From NCBI RefSeq assembly GCF_004359195.1, contig NZ_CP037954.1:868001-932000 (forward strand): 64,000 nt of DNA. The letters run 5' to 3'. The stretch comes from Chryseobacterium salivictor (GTDB taxonomy: Bacteria > Bacteroidota > Bacteroidia > Flavobacteriales > Weeksellaceae). The notes beneath the pieces are model-generated. The model was not told where the DNA came from. It did no database searches and was given only the letters and a program-made list of their open reading frames with translations. The translations under genes were made by a program, and so were the position numbers. Position 1 is the first letter of the stretch; every line of letters begins with the position of its first letter. Shown in pieces: positions 37,001 through 46,482 of this stretch.

Positions 37001-37690
37001 ATGAATATTCTGTTTACAAAAATGCTCGATGAAAAAGAAGTTTCCGATATCCTTGGAAACCATTTTTCAAGTCATTTTTTAGAGGTGATTAAAATCAAAC
37101 TTCTTCACCTTGCGCCATTCCCTCTCGGGAATAATTCGCTGATTTTCACCAGTGTAAATGGAGTAGAATCATTTTTTAAAAATGGTTTTAAACCTCATGA
37201 AAATTTCGCCGCAAAAAATTATAACAAAATTTACTGCGTCGGCAGGAAAACCAAAATGCACTTGCGGAAATATGGTTTTGGCGTATTTAAAACGAAAAAA
37301 AACGCAAAAGAACTTTCAGACTTTATTATTGAAAATTGCTCCAAAGAAAAATTCATTCATTTCTGCGGAAATTTAGCCTTGGATATTCTTCAGGAAAAAT
37401 TACCCCTGCAAAATATCGCCTATAAAAAAGTAGTCGTGTACGAAACAGAATTGCTGTATCCTAAATATGAAGGAAGTCATGATGCCATTGCTTTTTTCTC
37501 GCCAAGTGGCGTGCGGAGTTTCATTAAAAACAACAGTTTAGACTTTCAGCAAATCTATGCAATTGGTGAAACTACTGGTGCAGAAGTTAAAAAATATACC
37601 ACCCAAAAAATATTTACAGGCAAAGACAATGACCTGAATGCTTTGCTTAAATTAATTAAAAAAGAAGGAGAAAAGATAAGCTCCTGTTAA
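37001..37690 (+). CDS. hemD: Uroporphyrinogen-III synthase
   Basis: Closes and inverts ring D of hydroxymethylbilane. 229 residues, a diverged family; support comes from IFTSVNGVESFF, YCVGRKTKMHLRKYGF, IAFFSPSGVRSFI and IYAIGETTGAEVKKY, plus position between hemC and hemE. The 48-base gap to hemC is short enough for cotranscription. Confidence 0.88.
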   Translation: MNILFTKMLDEKEVSDILGNHFSSHFLEVIKIKLLHLAPFPLGNNSLIFTSVNGVESFFKNGFKPHENFAAKNYNKIYCVGRKTKMHLRKYGFGVFKTKKNAKELSDFIIENCSKEKFIHFCGNLALDILQEKLPLQNIAYKKVVVYETELLYPKYEGSHDAIAFFSPSGVRSFIKNNSLDFQQIYAIGETTGAEVKKYTTQKIFTGKDNDLNALLKLIKKEGEKISSC

Positions 37691-37722
37691 GAAACGTCGG
37701 TTTCTGATTTTATTTAAAGATT

Positions 37723-38751
37723 ATGATTAAAAACGATTTATATTTAAAGGCATTAAGAGGAGAAACCGTTGAGCGGCCTCCGGTTTGGATGATGAGACAG
37801 GCGGGAAGGTTTTTACCCGAATTCCGTGCAATGCGTGATGAATATGATTTCTTCACCAGATGTCGCACGCCGGAACTGGCTTCAGAAATTACCATGATGC
37901 CGATTCGCAGATATCCATTGGATGCGGCGATTTTGTTCTCAGATATCTTGGTTGTTCCTCAGGCAATGGGAATGAATTTCGAGATGCGGGACGGAATTGG
38001 ACCTTGGCTTGAAAAGCCGATCCGTACTTTAGAAGATGTGCAGAATGTTATTGTTCCTGATGTTGATGAAACTCTGGGATATGTTTTTGATGCCATCGAA
38101 CTGACTTTGCATAAATTGGATAATAATATTCCATTAATCGGTTTTGCCGGTTCGCCATGGACGATTTTATGCTATTGTATCGAAGGAAAAGGCTCCAAAG
38201 CATGGGATGTTGCAAAGAGTTTCTGTTTCAGAAATCCTGAAGCCGCCCATTTATTATTACAGAAAATTACAGATACTACGATTGCTTATCTGAAAAGAAA
38301 AGTAGAGAAAGGTGTTTCGGCTGTTCAGGTTTTTGATTCCTGGGGCGGTGCCTTGTCCCCGGAAGATTATCAGATTTTCTCCTGGCCGTATATCAACCAG
38401 ATTGTAGAAGCGTTAAGTCCGTTAACTCACGTGGTTGTTTTTGGCAAAGGATGCTGGTTTGCTTTAGAAGAAATGACTTTATCTAAAGTTTCTGCGTTGG
38501 GCGTTGACTGGACAATTACTCCGGAACTGGCACGAACGCTGACCAATCACACCATGACTTTGCAGGGAAATTTCGATCCTACAAGATTGCATTCGTCACC
38601 GGAAACGATCACAAAAATGGTCACCGAAATGATTAACCGTTTCGGAAAAGACCGTTATATCGCGAATCTCGGTCACGGGATTTTACCGAATATTCCTCTG
38701 GAAAATGCAGAAGCATTCATCAGAGCAGTTGTGGACTGGAAACCAAACTAG
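37723..38751 (+). CDS. hemE: Uroporphyrinogen decarboxylase
   Basis: Decarboxylates uroporphyrinogen III to coproporphyrinogen III. 342 residues with the UroD signatures [16 protein letters not shown] (Arg-rich substrate clamp), [15 protein letters not shown] with the catalytic Asp, and [12 protein letters not shown]. Ends the hemACDE run; the later haem genes are not in the window. Confidence 0.97.
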   Translation: MIKNDLYLKALRGETVERPPVWMMRQAGRFLPEFRAMRDEYDFFTRCRTPELASEITMMPIRRYPLDAAILFSDILVVPQAMGMNFEMRDGIGPWLEKPIRTLEDVQNVIVPDVDETLGYVFDAIELTLHKLDNNIPLIGFAGSPWTILCYCIEGKGSKAWDVAKSFCFRNPEAAHLLLQKITDTTIAYLKRKVEKGVSAVQVFDSWGGALSPEDYQIFSWPYINQIVEALSPLTHVVVFGKGCWFALEEMTLSKVSALGVDWTITPELARTLTNHTMTLQGNFDPTRLHSSPETITKMVTEMINRFGKDRYIANLGHGILPNIPLENAEAFIRAVVDWKPN

Positions 38752-38772
38752 AAGTTTAGTTTAAAAATATTT

Positions 38773-38811
38773 GCCACGAATGCACGAATTTTTTATTTGT
38801 GAATTCGTGGC
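38773..38811. terminator. Hairpin between hemE and the GNAT gene
   Basis: GCCACGAAT / ATTCGTGGC, 9-bp perfect stem, AT-rich 21-base interior with TTTTTTATTT. Lies between convergent genes and can serve both. Confidence 0.65.
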
Positions 38812-38815
38812 TTTA

Positions 38816-39319
38816 TTATTTATCAAGTTCGTAATACAGCAATTCTACCTCATCATCAGGAAGGCGAACAGTAGATTGGTATTGAAATCCCAGCTTTTCA
38901 ATGAGTTTTTGAGAGGCGATATTTTCTTTTGAAGTAATGGCAGAAATCTTTTTTAAACCAAATTCTGAAAAGGCAGTTTCCAGTAACTGACGCGCAGCTT
39001 CAAAACCGTATCCTTTTCCTTCAAATTCGGGTAAAAATGAAAAACCGATATCGTGAACTTCCAAACCTTCTCTTTCAAAAATCCCGACGCTGCCAATTTT
39101 CTGACCTGTAGATTTCAACATGATAAGATAATTCCCGTATCCTAATCTTTCGGCCTGAGGAAGAAATTTAGCGATGATGTAATTTTCAGCATCTTTAACG
39201 GATTTAATATTCCGGTCTCCAATAAATTTTATAAAGTTCGGTGAGTTATACAGTTCGAAAATAAATTCGGAATCGTCTGTTGACATTGGCTTTAGCAACA
39301 ATCTTTCTGTTTCTGTCAT
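38816..39319 (-). CDS. GNAT-family N-acetyltransferase
   Basis: 167 residues of the Acetyltransf_3/RimJ-like type: TERLLLKPMSTDDSEFIFEL, GNYLIMLKSTGQKIGSVGIF, and the acetyl-CoA loop FEGKGYGFEAARQLLE, ending LIEKLGFQYQSTV. Substrate unknown. Eleven bases downstream of the YdeI-like gene and probably cotranscribed. Confidence 0.88.
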   Translation of the reverse strand: MTETERLLLKPMSTDDSEFIFELYNSPNFIKFIGDRNIKSVKDAENYIIAKFLPQAERLGYGNYLIMLKSTGQKIGSVGIFEREGLEVHDIGFSFLPEFEGKGYGFEAARQLLETAFSEFGLKKISAITSKENIASQKLIEKLGFQYQSTVRLPDDEVELLYYELDK

Positions 39320-39330
39320 TTCTGTTTTTT

Positions 39331-39804
39331 TTAAATTCCTTTTTTTCCGTCAAGAATCATTTCTATCATTTTAATTTTTCTTTTTTCGCGGGTTTCCGGT
39401 TTTTTCGCTTCTACGATCCAGCGGATATATTCTTTTCGGTGCGTATAACTCATAGCGTCAAACAATTCTTTAGCCTTTACATTTTCATTAAAAACCATTT
39501 GAACATCTTCCGGAACAATCACGATTCTTTCCTCTTTGTCTTCCCAAATTCTGACCGAAACTTCATCACCGAAAGATTTCCCAAGTTGTTTCCGGACTTC
39601 CTGAGTTAAGCCCAAAATATGACCCTCGCTTTTCATCTTTACTAAACTGCCGCGATATTCAACTTTCTCATCAAACAGCGCTTTTATTTTCACTAACCCT
39701 TTTTTGCCAAAGCATTCTTCGGTCGGGAAAGGGAATTCAACATACGCCGCATTGATTTCTCCGCTTTGTAAAACAGGACCTTTAAACAAAATAATATCTG
39801 TCAT
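39331..39804 (-). CDS. YdeI/OmpD-associated protein with DUF1905 domain
   Basis: 157 residues. The N-terminal 95 form the DUF1905 beta-barrel pattern (RGSLVKMKSEGHILGLTQEV, RKQLGKSFGDEVSVRIWED). The C-terminus (FDAMSYTHRKEYIRWIVEAK) is the YdeI helical motif often labelled bacteriocin-protection. The actual function is uncertain. Confidence 0.8.
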   Translation of the reverse strand: MTDIILFKGPVLQSGEINAAYVEFPFPTEECFGKKGLVKIKALFDEKVEYRGSLVKMKSEGHILGLTQEVRKQLGKSFGDEVSVRIWEDKEERIVIVPEDVQMVFNENVKAKELFDAMSYTHRKEYIRWIVEAKKPETREKRKIKMIEMILDGKKGI

Positions 39805-39875
39805 TTTTAAAAAATTAGATTCAAATTTATAAAAATTGATGGCACAGATATGGATTAAATAAAGAAAATTTTAAA

Positions 39876-40307
39876 ATGAAAAAAACAGTATCAGGATTCA
39901 TCGCCATTTTCGTCCTTTTATTCCTCGCAAATTGTACCGCTCAAACCAACTTTTCCGAAAATATAAAAAGAAACTGGATGTTGGTGGAATTTCAGGACTT
40001 CAGCAAAGATTTCATGGTGAGCAGCAAAGCGCATCTTAATTTAACTGATCAAAAAGAGCCGGGACGTTTCTCCGCAAATATGGGTTGCAACAATATGTTT
40101 GGTTCCGCAAATTTCAATGCAAACGGGACGGTGAAATTTTCAGAAATTGGGAGTACGATGATGTTTTGTGATAAAGCGATGGAGTTGGAATCTGCCTTTG
40201 GAAGAGAACTTCCGAGAATGACGAACTATAAAGTTAACGGGCATTACCTTACTTTAACCAATGCTGCGGGAAAGAAAATGAAATTTGTCGCTACTGACTG
40301 GGATTAA
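39876..40307 (+). CDS. META-domain (HslJ-like) secreted protein
   Basis: 143 residues with an export signal; the segment FVLLFLANC is lipobox-like with Cys20, so likely lipidated. Mature part matches META/HslJ: NWMLVEFQDF, FSANMGCNNMFGSANF and TMMFCDKAMELESAF, the usual paired cysteines. Possibly involved in envelope stress; no direct evidence here. Confidence 0.82.
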   Translation: MKKTVSGFIAIFVLLFLANCTAQTNFSENIKRNWMLVEFQDFSKDFMVSSKAHLNLTDQKEPGRFSANMGCNNMFGSANFNANGTVKFSEIGSTMMFCDKAMELESAFGRELPRMTNYKVNGHYLTLTNAAGKKMKFVATDWD

Positions 40308-40326
40308 GAATTATAAAATATTTCTA

Positions 40327-40362
40327 AAAAATCTCTGCTAATTTGAGCTGAGATTTTTTAAT
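40327..40362 (+). terminator. Terminator after the META gene
   Basis: AAAAATCTC / GAGATTTTT stem extended inward by GCT / AGC past a T-T mismatch; T-run follows. Confidence 0.75.
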
Positions 40363-40408
40363 GGTTAACTCAAAGTATTATCTTTGTACAAATGCCGAAA
40401 GGAAATTT

Positions 40409-41629
40409 ATGCTAGAAAAAAAAGAACATTTATACGAAAAAGCCGTTTTAGTCGGCTTAGTTACACAAAATCAAAGTGAAGAAAAGCTCGTAGAATATAT
40501 GGATGAGCTGGAGTTTCTGGCTTTGACAGCAGGAGCGACTATTGACAAAAGATTCGTTCAGAAATTAACACAAGCAGATTCCAAAACTTTTATTGGAAGC
40601 GGAAAAGCGCAGGAAATAAAAGAATACGTAAAAGAACACGGAATCGGAACGGTGATTTTCGATGACGAACTTTCGCCTTCACAACTGAAAAATCTCGAAA
40701 GAGAAATGGAAGTGAAAATTCTCGACCGAACCAATTTGATTCTCGATATTTTTGCTCAGAGAGCGCAAACATCTTATGCAAGAACTCAGGTGGAACTTGC
40801 TCAGTATCAGTATTTACTCCCGCGACTGACCAGAATGTGGACTCACCTTGAAAGACAGAAAGGGGGAATCGGAATGCGCGGTCCCGGTGAAACAGAAATT
40901 GAAACCGACAGAAGGATTATCCGCGACAGAATATCATTATTAAAAGAAAAACTGAAAACCATCGACAAACAGATGGCAACGCAAAGACAAAACCGTGGCA
41001 AAATGGTTCGTGTAGCGCTGGTTGGCTATACCAATGTCGGGAAATCTACGCTGATGAACGCGATTTCTAAATCTGACGTTTTTGCGGAAAATAAGCTGTT
41101 TGCAACTTTAGATACAACTGTACGAAAAGTGGTCATTGGGAATTTACCTTTCTTATTAACGGATACTGTAGGGTTTATCAGAAAACTTCCAACCCAATTG
41201 GTAGAGAGTTTTAAATCAACTTTGGATGAAGTCCGTGAAGCCGATTTATTGATTCATGTGGTTGATATTTCCCACGAAAGTTTTGAAGATCACATCAATT
41301 CCGTCAACCAAACTTTAATGGAAATCAATGCGCATCAAAAGCCGATGATCATGGTTTTTAATAAAATAGATGCTTTTGCTTACGAGAAAAAAGACGAAGA
41401 CGATCTGACTCCGGAAACCCGAAAAAATATTTCTCTTGATGAGTGGATGAAAACCTGGATGTCGAAATCTCAGTATCCAACCGTATTTATTTCTGCGCTG
41501 AACAAAGAGAACTTCCCGGAAATGAAAAAGTTAATTTACGACGAGGTTCTGAAAATTCATACCGCCAGATTCCCTTATAATGATTTCCTGTTTGAATATC
41601 ATGATGATGACATGGAATTGGAAGACTAA
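40409..41629 (+). CDS. hflX: GTPase HflX, ribosome-associated
   Basis: Ribosome-splitting GTPase of stress response. I choose ATG 40409 (MLEKKEHLYEKAVL), since the 16 codons before it overlap the previous terminator. 406 residues: N-domain with FIGSGKAQEI and DDELSPSQLKNLE, helical linker, GGIGMRGPGETEIETDRR, then the G domain with P-loop GYTNVGKS at 206-213, DTVGFIRKLP and NKID. Followed by a terminator. Confidence 0.95.
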   Translation: MLEKKEHLYEKAVLVGLVTQNQSEEKLVEYMDELEFLALTAGATIDKRFVQKLTQADSKTFIGSGKAQEIKEYVKEHGIGTVIFDDELSPSQLKNLEREMEVKILDRTNLILDIFAQRAQTSYARTQVELAQYQYLLPRLTRMWTHLERQKGGIGMRGPGETEIETDRRIIRDRISLLKEKLKTIDKQMATQRQNRGKMVRVALVGYTNVGKSTLMNAISKSDVFAENKLFATLDTTVRKVVIGNLPFLLTDTVGFIRKLPTQLVESFKSTLDEVREADLLIHVVDISHESFEDHINSVNQTLMEINAHQKPMIMVFNKIDAFAYEKKDEDDLTPETRKNISLDEWMKTWMSKSQYPTVFISALNKENFPEMKKLIYDEVLKIHTARFPYNDFLFEYHDDDMELED

Positions 41630-41660
41630 AATCTAAAAGAGCGTGAGAGTTCGTTTCTTT

Positions 41661-41693
41661 AAAAATGCTTAATTTGTTTTAAGCATTTTTTTA
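41661..41693 (+). terminator. Terminator after hflX
   Basis: 12-bp stem AAAAATGCTTAA / TTAAGCATTTTT with a 6-base loop, then T. Confidence 0.85.
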
Positions 41694-41727
41694 AAACTTA
41701 AAATGTAAATAGTCCTATTTTTATTGA

Positions 41728-42648
41728 ATGAAATTAGATTATCAGAAAATTACTTCAAAAGTGTATGCGGATATTATTGCCAAAGAAAATCATGGTAAAG
41801 TCCCAGACTATATTCCTGAACTCGCATGCATCGATGAAAATAAATTTGGCGTCAACTTTACCGATTTAAAACACAACAGTTTTGGCTGCGGTGATTCTGA
41901 AGAAAAATTTTCCATACAGAGTATTTCCAAAGTTTTTGCATTGTCTTTTGTTTATGAAAAACTGGAAGAAAAACTTTGGGAAAGAGTAGATGTAGAACCT
42001 TCAGGAAGTGCATTTAATTCTTTGATTCAGTTGGAAGCAGATAACGGAATCCCCCGAAATCCTTTTATCAATGCGGGCGCTTTGGTTATTTGCGATATAT
42101 TACTGGAAATTTGCAACAATCCAAAAGAAGAACTACTTTCTTTTATTCGAAATCTCACAGAAGATGAAGAAATTTTCTTTAATGAAAAAGTAGCTTCGAG
42201 CGAGATGCAGAACAGTTTCAGAAATGCAGCGATGTGTAATTTCATGAAATCTTTTGGAAATATTAAAAATAAACCGGATTCGGTTATTGAACTTTATTGC
42301 CATCTTTGTTCGATAGAAATGACTTGCAAACAACTGAGCAAAAGCTTTTTATATTTGGCAAATGAAGGTAAGAAACCTTCCGGCGGAATGCAGATTTTAT
42401 CTTCGAGTAAAGCCAAAAGAATTAATGCAATTTTGCTCACTTGTGGATTTTATGATGAGTCAGGCGAGTTTTCTTTTCTCGTAGGATTGCCAGGGAAAAG
42501 TGGCGTTGGAGGAGGAATTATAGCAATTTATCCTCAGCATTATTGCATCACCGTCTGGAGTCCGAAACTCAATGAAAAAGGGAATTCGTACCGCGGCATG
42601 AAATTCCTGGAAGAATTTACAACCCTAACCGGCGAAAGTATTTTTTAA
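41728..42648 (+). CDS. glsA: Glutaminase (serine-dependent, GlsA type)
   Basis: Hydrolyses glutamine to glutamate and ammonia. 306 residues with the beta-lactamase-like fold: catalytic Ser65-x-x-Lys68 in SIQSISKVF, NPFINAGALVI, and KSGVGGGIIAIYP near the C-terminus. First of a compact trio: the next start is two bases after its stop. A counterpart to GSIII and GDH elsewhere in the window. Confidence 0.95.
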   Translation: MKLDYQKITSKVYADIIAKENHGKVPDYIPELACIDENKFGVNFTDLKHNSFGCGDSEEKFSIQSISKVFALSFVYEKLEEKLWERVDVEPSGSAFNSLIQLEADNGIPRNPFINAGALVICDILLEICNNPKEELLSFIRNLTEDEEIFFNEKVASSEMQNSFRNAAMCNFMKSFGNIKNKPDSVIELYCHLCSIEMTCKQLSKSFLYLANEGKKPSGGMQILSSSKAKRINAILLTCGFYDESGEFSFLVGLPGKSGVGGGIIAIYPQHYCITVWSPKLNEKGNSYRGMKFLEEFTTLTGESIF

Positions 42649-42649
42649 A

Positions 42650-43360
42650 ATGATTGAAGAAATTAAATCCGCGCTACAAGATCTTTCCATTCCCGAAAAG
42701 AAAGCGTTTTTACCCAGATTTTTCAAAGCCGGAAAAGGCGGATATGCAGAAGGAGACCAATTTATCGGCGTTACCGTGCCCGATCAAAGAAAAGTTGCCA
42801 AAGAATATTGGAACAGAATTTCATTAAATGAATTAGAACAGCTGCTGTCGTCAGAAATTCATGAACACCGCCTCTGCTCATTATTAATGCTGGTTTCTAA
42901 ATTTGAAAAATCAAAGGATACAAAAGAAAAAAAAGAAATCGTCGACTTTTATTTAAAAAATAAAGAGCATATCAACAATTGGGATTTGGTCGATACTTCC
43001 TGTTACAAAATTTTAGGCCGATATTGTTTTGAAAATCAAGAGGATTCAATTTTAATAAATTTGTCTGAAGAAGATAATTTGTGGAGCAAAAGAATCGCTG
43101 TGGTTTCAACGATGTTTCACGTGAAAAAAGATTCTTTTCAGCTGCTTAAGAAGTTGGTCATCACAAATCTAAATCATCCACACGACCTGATGCACAAGGC
43201 GAACGGCTGGCTTTTGCGGGAAATGGGCGGGAGAAATGAAGAGCAACTTTTGGATTTCCTCCAACTTCATTATCAAAAAATGCCACGGACAACGCTTCGG
43301 TATGCCATTGAAAAACTGGACGAAAATCTTCGTCAGGATTATTTAAAAGGAAGGATATAA
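42650..43360 (+). CDS. AlkD-like DNA alkylation repair protein
   Basis: 236 residues of HEAT-like helical repeats: GVTVPDQRKVAKEYW, NWDLVDTSCYKILGRY, LWSKRIAVVSTMFH and ANGWLLREMGGRNEEQLLDF. Family members excise N3- and N7-alkylpurines without base flipping. Overlaps the next gene by one base (TAATG). Confidence 0.9.
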   Translation: MIEEIKSALQDLSIPEKKAFLPRFFKAGKGGYAEGDQFIGVTVPDQRKVAKEYWNRISLNELEQLLSSEIHEHRLCSLLMLVSKFEKSKDTKEKKEIVDFYLKNKEHINNWDLVDTSCYKILGRYCFENQEDSILINLSEEDNLWSKRIAVVSTMFHVKKDSFQLLKKLVITNLNHPHDLMHKANGWLLREMGGRNEEQLLDFLQLHYQKMPRTTLRYAIEKLDENLRQDYLKGRI

Positions 43361-43695
43361 TGGAAAACGTTTTTTACATCAGAGAAATCATCCATTATTT
43401 GATGCACTTTATTGTGCCGCTTTTTATTGCAAAAATTTTCTTTAAAAATAATTGGAAACACGCCTATTTTCTGATGCTCGCAACGATGCTTGTCGATTTG
43501 GATCATGTCTTCGCCGATCCCCTTTTCGATCCCAATAGAAACAGTATTGGTTATCATCCGCTGCATTCTTACTGGGCAATCGCTGTGTATTTTCTGGGAA
43601 GTTTATTTCTTAAAGGGAATTACAGAGTCATCGCAATTGGTTTGCTTTTTCACATGTTCACCGATTTTCAGGATTATTGGCTGTGGAAAAATTGA
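43360..43695 (+). CDS. Small membrane protein (DUF6122 type)
   Basis: 111 residues with three hydrophobic segments. Conserved-looking polar positions sit at helix ends: HYLMHF, MLVDLDHVFADPLFDP, YHPLHSY and FHMFTDFQDYW. The His/Asp spacing resembles membrane metal-dependent hydrolases of the YdjM kind, but it is much shorter. I recall DUF6122 for this. Function unknown. Confidence 0.7.
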   Translation: MENVFYIREIIHYLMHFIVPLFIAKIFFKNNWKHAYFLMLATMLVDLDHVFADPLFDPNRNSIGYHPLHSYWAIAVYFLGSLFLKGNYRVIAIGLLFHMFTDFQDYWLWKN

Positions 43696-43835
43696 GTTCG
43701 GCTAAGTTGAACTCCATTATCTATATCTCTAATTACGATATGAAATTTGAAAAAATAAAAAGGATAAGCATAAAATTTTTTCAATTTTATTATTTATTTT
43801 AAATTTAATTTTTCTATATTATCACAAATCGAAAT

Positions 43836-44912
43836 ATGAAATTAAAAAAGTTTATTCACTGGACGGTACTTGTACCGCTTTTATCTGCTGCTTTCTATCT
43901 TTTGGGCTTCTTAAATAACACTCCTCTTACCAATATTATAGGGGCTTTGTTATTATTTTCAAGTGTGATGGCAGCAGTGCATCATGCCGAAGTTATAGCG
44001 CATAAAGTAGGTGAACCTTACGGAACCGTCATTCTCGCAATTTGCATCACGATTTTAGAAGTGGGATTAATTATTTCCTTCATGCTTTCCGGTAGCGAAG
44101 GCGCGCTCACTTACGCCAGAGATACCGTTTTTGCAGCGGTAATGATTATTCTCAATGGTATTCTCGGTATTTGTATCTGGGTGGGGAGCAGAAAGTATAA
44201 AGAACAGTTTTTTATCGCTAATTCGGCAACAACTTATTTGGTAAGTTTGGTGGCGATTTTGGTGCTCACACTGATTTTACCGAACTATACCTCAACGAAA
44301 CACGGTCCTTTTTACAGTAATGCGCAGTTGGTTTTTGTTTCCGTTGCCTGTCTTACTATTTACGGAACGTTTTTAATGTTCCAAAACGTTCGGCACCGCA
44401 ATTATTTCGTTGTCGAAAAGGAAGATCAGACTCCTCACGAAGCAGATCCGCCATCAGTTCCAAAAGCTTTAGTCAGTCTATTTTTATTGATTATCTGTCT
44501 GGCAGTCGTTATTTTCATGGCCAAAGGACTTTCGCCGGTGATCGAAGAATTTGTAGAAAGTATTGGCGCACCGCATGAATTGGTGGGAGTAATTATTGCA
44601 TTTGTCGTTTTGCTTCCCGAGGGTTTAGCCGCAATACGTGCTGCCCGGAACAATCAAATTCAGTCTTCCATTAATTTAAGTTTAGGCTCGGCTCTGGCCA
44701 GTGTGGGTTTAACGATTCCTACCGTATCGGTCGTGTGTATTATTTACGACATTCCCTTTGTTTTGGGACTCGGCATGAAATCAATTATCCTCTTGGCGCT
44801 GTCCGTATTTATTGTGATGCTGTCGCTAAGTCGGGGGAAAACGAATCATTTGTACGGAACCGTACTTTTGGTCAATTTGGCAGCGTATATTTTTACGGTA
44901 ATTGTACCTTAA
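43836..44912 (+). CDS. chaA: Ca2+/H+ antiporter, ChaA family
   Basis: 358 residues, about eleven helices with the two inverted alpha-repeat motifs of the CaCA superfamily: GEPYGTVILAICITILEVGL and IIAFVVLLPEGLAAIRAARN, both with the ion-binding acidic residue. A polar loop around 195-215 separates the halves. Exports Ca2+ (possibly Na+ or K+) for protons. Its stop directly abuts the stop of the convergent haemoglobin gene. Confidence 0.9.
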   Translation: MKLKKFIHWTVLVPLLSAAFYLLGFLNNTPLTNIIGALLLFSSVMAAVHHAEVIAHKVGEPYGTVILAICITILEVGLIISFMLSGSEGALTYARDTVFAAVMIILNGILGICIWVGSRKYKEQFFIANSATTYLVSLVAILVLTLILPNYTSTKHGPFYSNAQLVFVSVACLTIYGTFLMFQNVRHRNYFVVEKEDQTPHEADPPSVPKALVSLFLLIICLAVVIFMAKGLSPVIEEFVESIGAPHELVGVIIAFVVLLPEGLAAIRAARNNQIQSSINLSLGSALASVGLTIPTVSVVCIIYDIPFVLGLGMKSIILLALSVFIVMLSLSRGKTNHLYGTVLLVNLAAYIFTVIVP

Positions 44913-45296
44913 TTATCTGGTTTTTCGGGCAATTTCCATTTTGTGAGCCATGAGGTTTGCTATATTTTTTGCTTTGTAAACAGCCAATTCCGCCATTTCG
45001 CCGGAGAAATTTTCTTCGACCGTTGCAGTCCATAACGTAATCCAATGCTCGAAATGAAATTTTTCCATGGGAACTTCAGCATTGATGGGGAAATGCACTG
45101 CCATGGGGTTTCCTTTGTAAGAAATCTGTCCAAATAAAAGCGTTTCCCAAAAAGAATACATCTTGGGTAAATGATGCGCCCAGTCGACTTTTGCCACGTC
45201 ATTAAAGAAAAATCCTATCGTATCGTCATTTTGAACTTTATCATAGAAACGATTCACCAAATCCTCAATATCCTGCCGTGTTTCCAATTTTTTCAT
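44913..45296 (-). CDS. Group III truncated haemoglobin
   Basis: 127 residues, length and pattern of TrHb3: VNRFYDKVQNDDTIGFFF, WETLLFGQISYKGNP, and FHFEHWITLW carrying the proximal His. Small oxygen- or NO-binding haem protein, cytosolic. Lone gene with no base between its stop codon and that of chaA. Confidence 0.92.
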   Translation of the reverse strand: MKKLETRQDIEDLVNRFYDKVQNDDTIGFFFNDVAKVDWAHHLPKMYSFWETLLFGQISYKGNPMAVHFPINAEVPMEKFHFEHWITLWTATVEENFSGEMAELAVYKAKNIANLMAHKMEIARKTR

Positions 45297-45351
45297 AGTC
45301 CAAAATTAGGCAAAATTTTCAGGTAAATCTTATGACTGTAATCACTGTATC

Positions 45352-45480
45352 TGATTTGGGCGGACAATTCGTGCTATCCGCTCATACTCCTCAGTCGGCG
45401 TCTCCACTTCGTTCCGTCGCCTCCTTGTGGGGTAACCGCTTCTATCACGGCCGCAGATTTCGCAACAAAATCAACTTCAG
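45352..45480. repeat. GC-rich intergenic repeat, copy 3
   Basis: Starts TGATTTGGGCGGACAATTCG. GCGGA (45360-45364) pairs with TCCGC (45377-45381), and GGCG (45397-45400) with CGCC (45418-45421), around TCTCCACTTCGTTCCGT. Between the haemoglobin and channel genes, unlike the AT-rich flanks. Shares TTTGGGC(A/G)G and a nearby TCCGC with copy 1. Confidence 0.45.
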
Positions 45481-45508
45481 TTTCCCGATTTTCGACTAAT
45501 TTTGCAGT

Positions 45509-46477
45509 ATGGCAACTCTAAAAAGTAAGTTTTCCCATTTACAGTCCCGTGACGACACTGGCTTCAGTTCCAATGCCAGCGGTAGATTCGTACATAAAAA
45601 TGGAATGCCGAATGTTAGAAGAGCAGGTTTATCAAACCCATTACAGAAATACAGTTGGTACCATACCATGCTGGATTTACCTTCCTGGAAGTTTATTCTC
45701 CTTCTGATTTCAGGATATATTCTGGCCAATCTGTGTTTTGCTACGATTTATTACAGCATTGGTATCGAGCACCTTACCGGAATTGATGAAAGTACGCCTC
45801 TCAGTGAATTTACCGATGTTTTCTTTTTCAGTGCCCAAACATTTACCACGGTAGGATACGGTCGAATTGCGCCGGTCGGATTTTTAGCAAGCATGGTTGC
45901 TACTTTCGAAGCTTTTTTAGGATTGCTGGGTTTTGCCATTGCCACCGGTTTATTCTATGGAAGGTTTTCCCGGCCTCAGGCGTTTTTAAAATTCAGTAAA
46001 ATTGCATTAATTGTTCCTTATGAGGGAAGTAGCGCTTTAATGTTCAGAATGGCACCTTATAAAAATAATCTTTTAACAGATGCTCAGGTCATCCTCACCT
46101 GCGCTATCGATGATACAGATGAACACGGGGAATTAAAAAGCAAGTTCTTTACTTTAAAGACGGTCATCAGTCAAATAAATATCCTTTCCCTAAACTGGAC
46201 GGTGGTTCATAAGATCGATGAATATTCTCCCTTCTTTGAATTGACCAAAGAAAACTTTGAAACGATGGATGTTGAAGTATTTGTGCATCTTCGTGCATTT
46301 GATGAAGTATTTTGTAACACCGTAGTGCAGCGGACTTCTTATTCGTCTCACCATCAGGAAATTATCTTCGCTCAAAAATTCAACAAGATGTACGCGCCAT
46401 CCAAACGACAAAAAACAACAGTCTTGAATCTGGACTTAATCGATTCTTACACTCCTTATTCTCCCTATTCCATTTAG
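45509..46477 (+). CDS. Inward-rectifier (KirBac-like) potassium channel
   Basis: 322 residues. N-terminal slide region with RFVHKNGMPNV, typical of Kir; TM1 about 62-85; pore helix and filter TFTTVGYG (TVGYG at 114-118); TM2 about 125-150; then a cytoplasmic immunoglobulin-like gate domain (ALMFRMAPYKNNLLTDAQV, LNWTVVHKIDEYSP). Conducts K+. Transcribed with the YkgJ-type gene five bases downstream. Confidence 0.92.
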   Translation: MATLKSKFSHLQSRDDTGFSSNASGRFVHKNGMPNVRRAGLSNPLQKYSWYHTMLDLPSWKFILLLISGYILANLCFATIYYSIGIEHLTGIDESTPLSEFTDVFFFSAQTFTTVGYGRIAPVGFLASMVATFEAFLGLLGFAIATGLFYGRFSRPQAFLKFSKIALIVPYEGSSALMFRMAPYKNNLLTDAQVILTCAIDDTDEHGELKSKFFTLKTVISQINILSLNWTVVHKIDEYSPFFELTKENFETMDVEVFVHLRAFDEVFCNTVVQRTSYSSHHQEIIFAQKFNKMYAPSKRQKTTVLNLDLIDSYTPYSPYSI

Positions 46478-46482
46478 TAATT

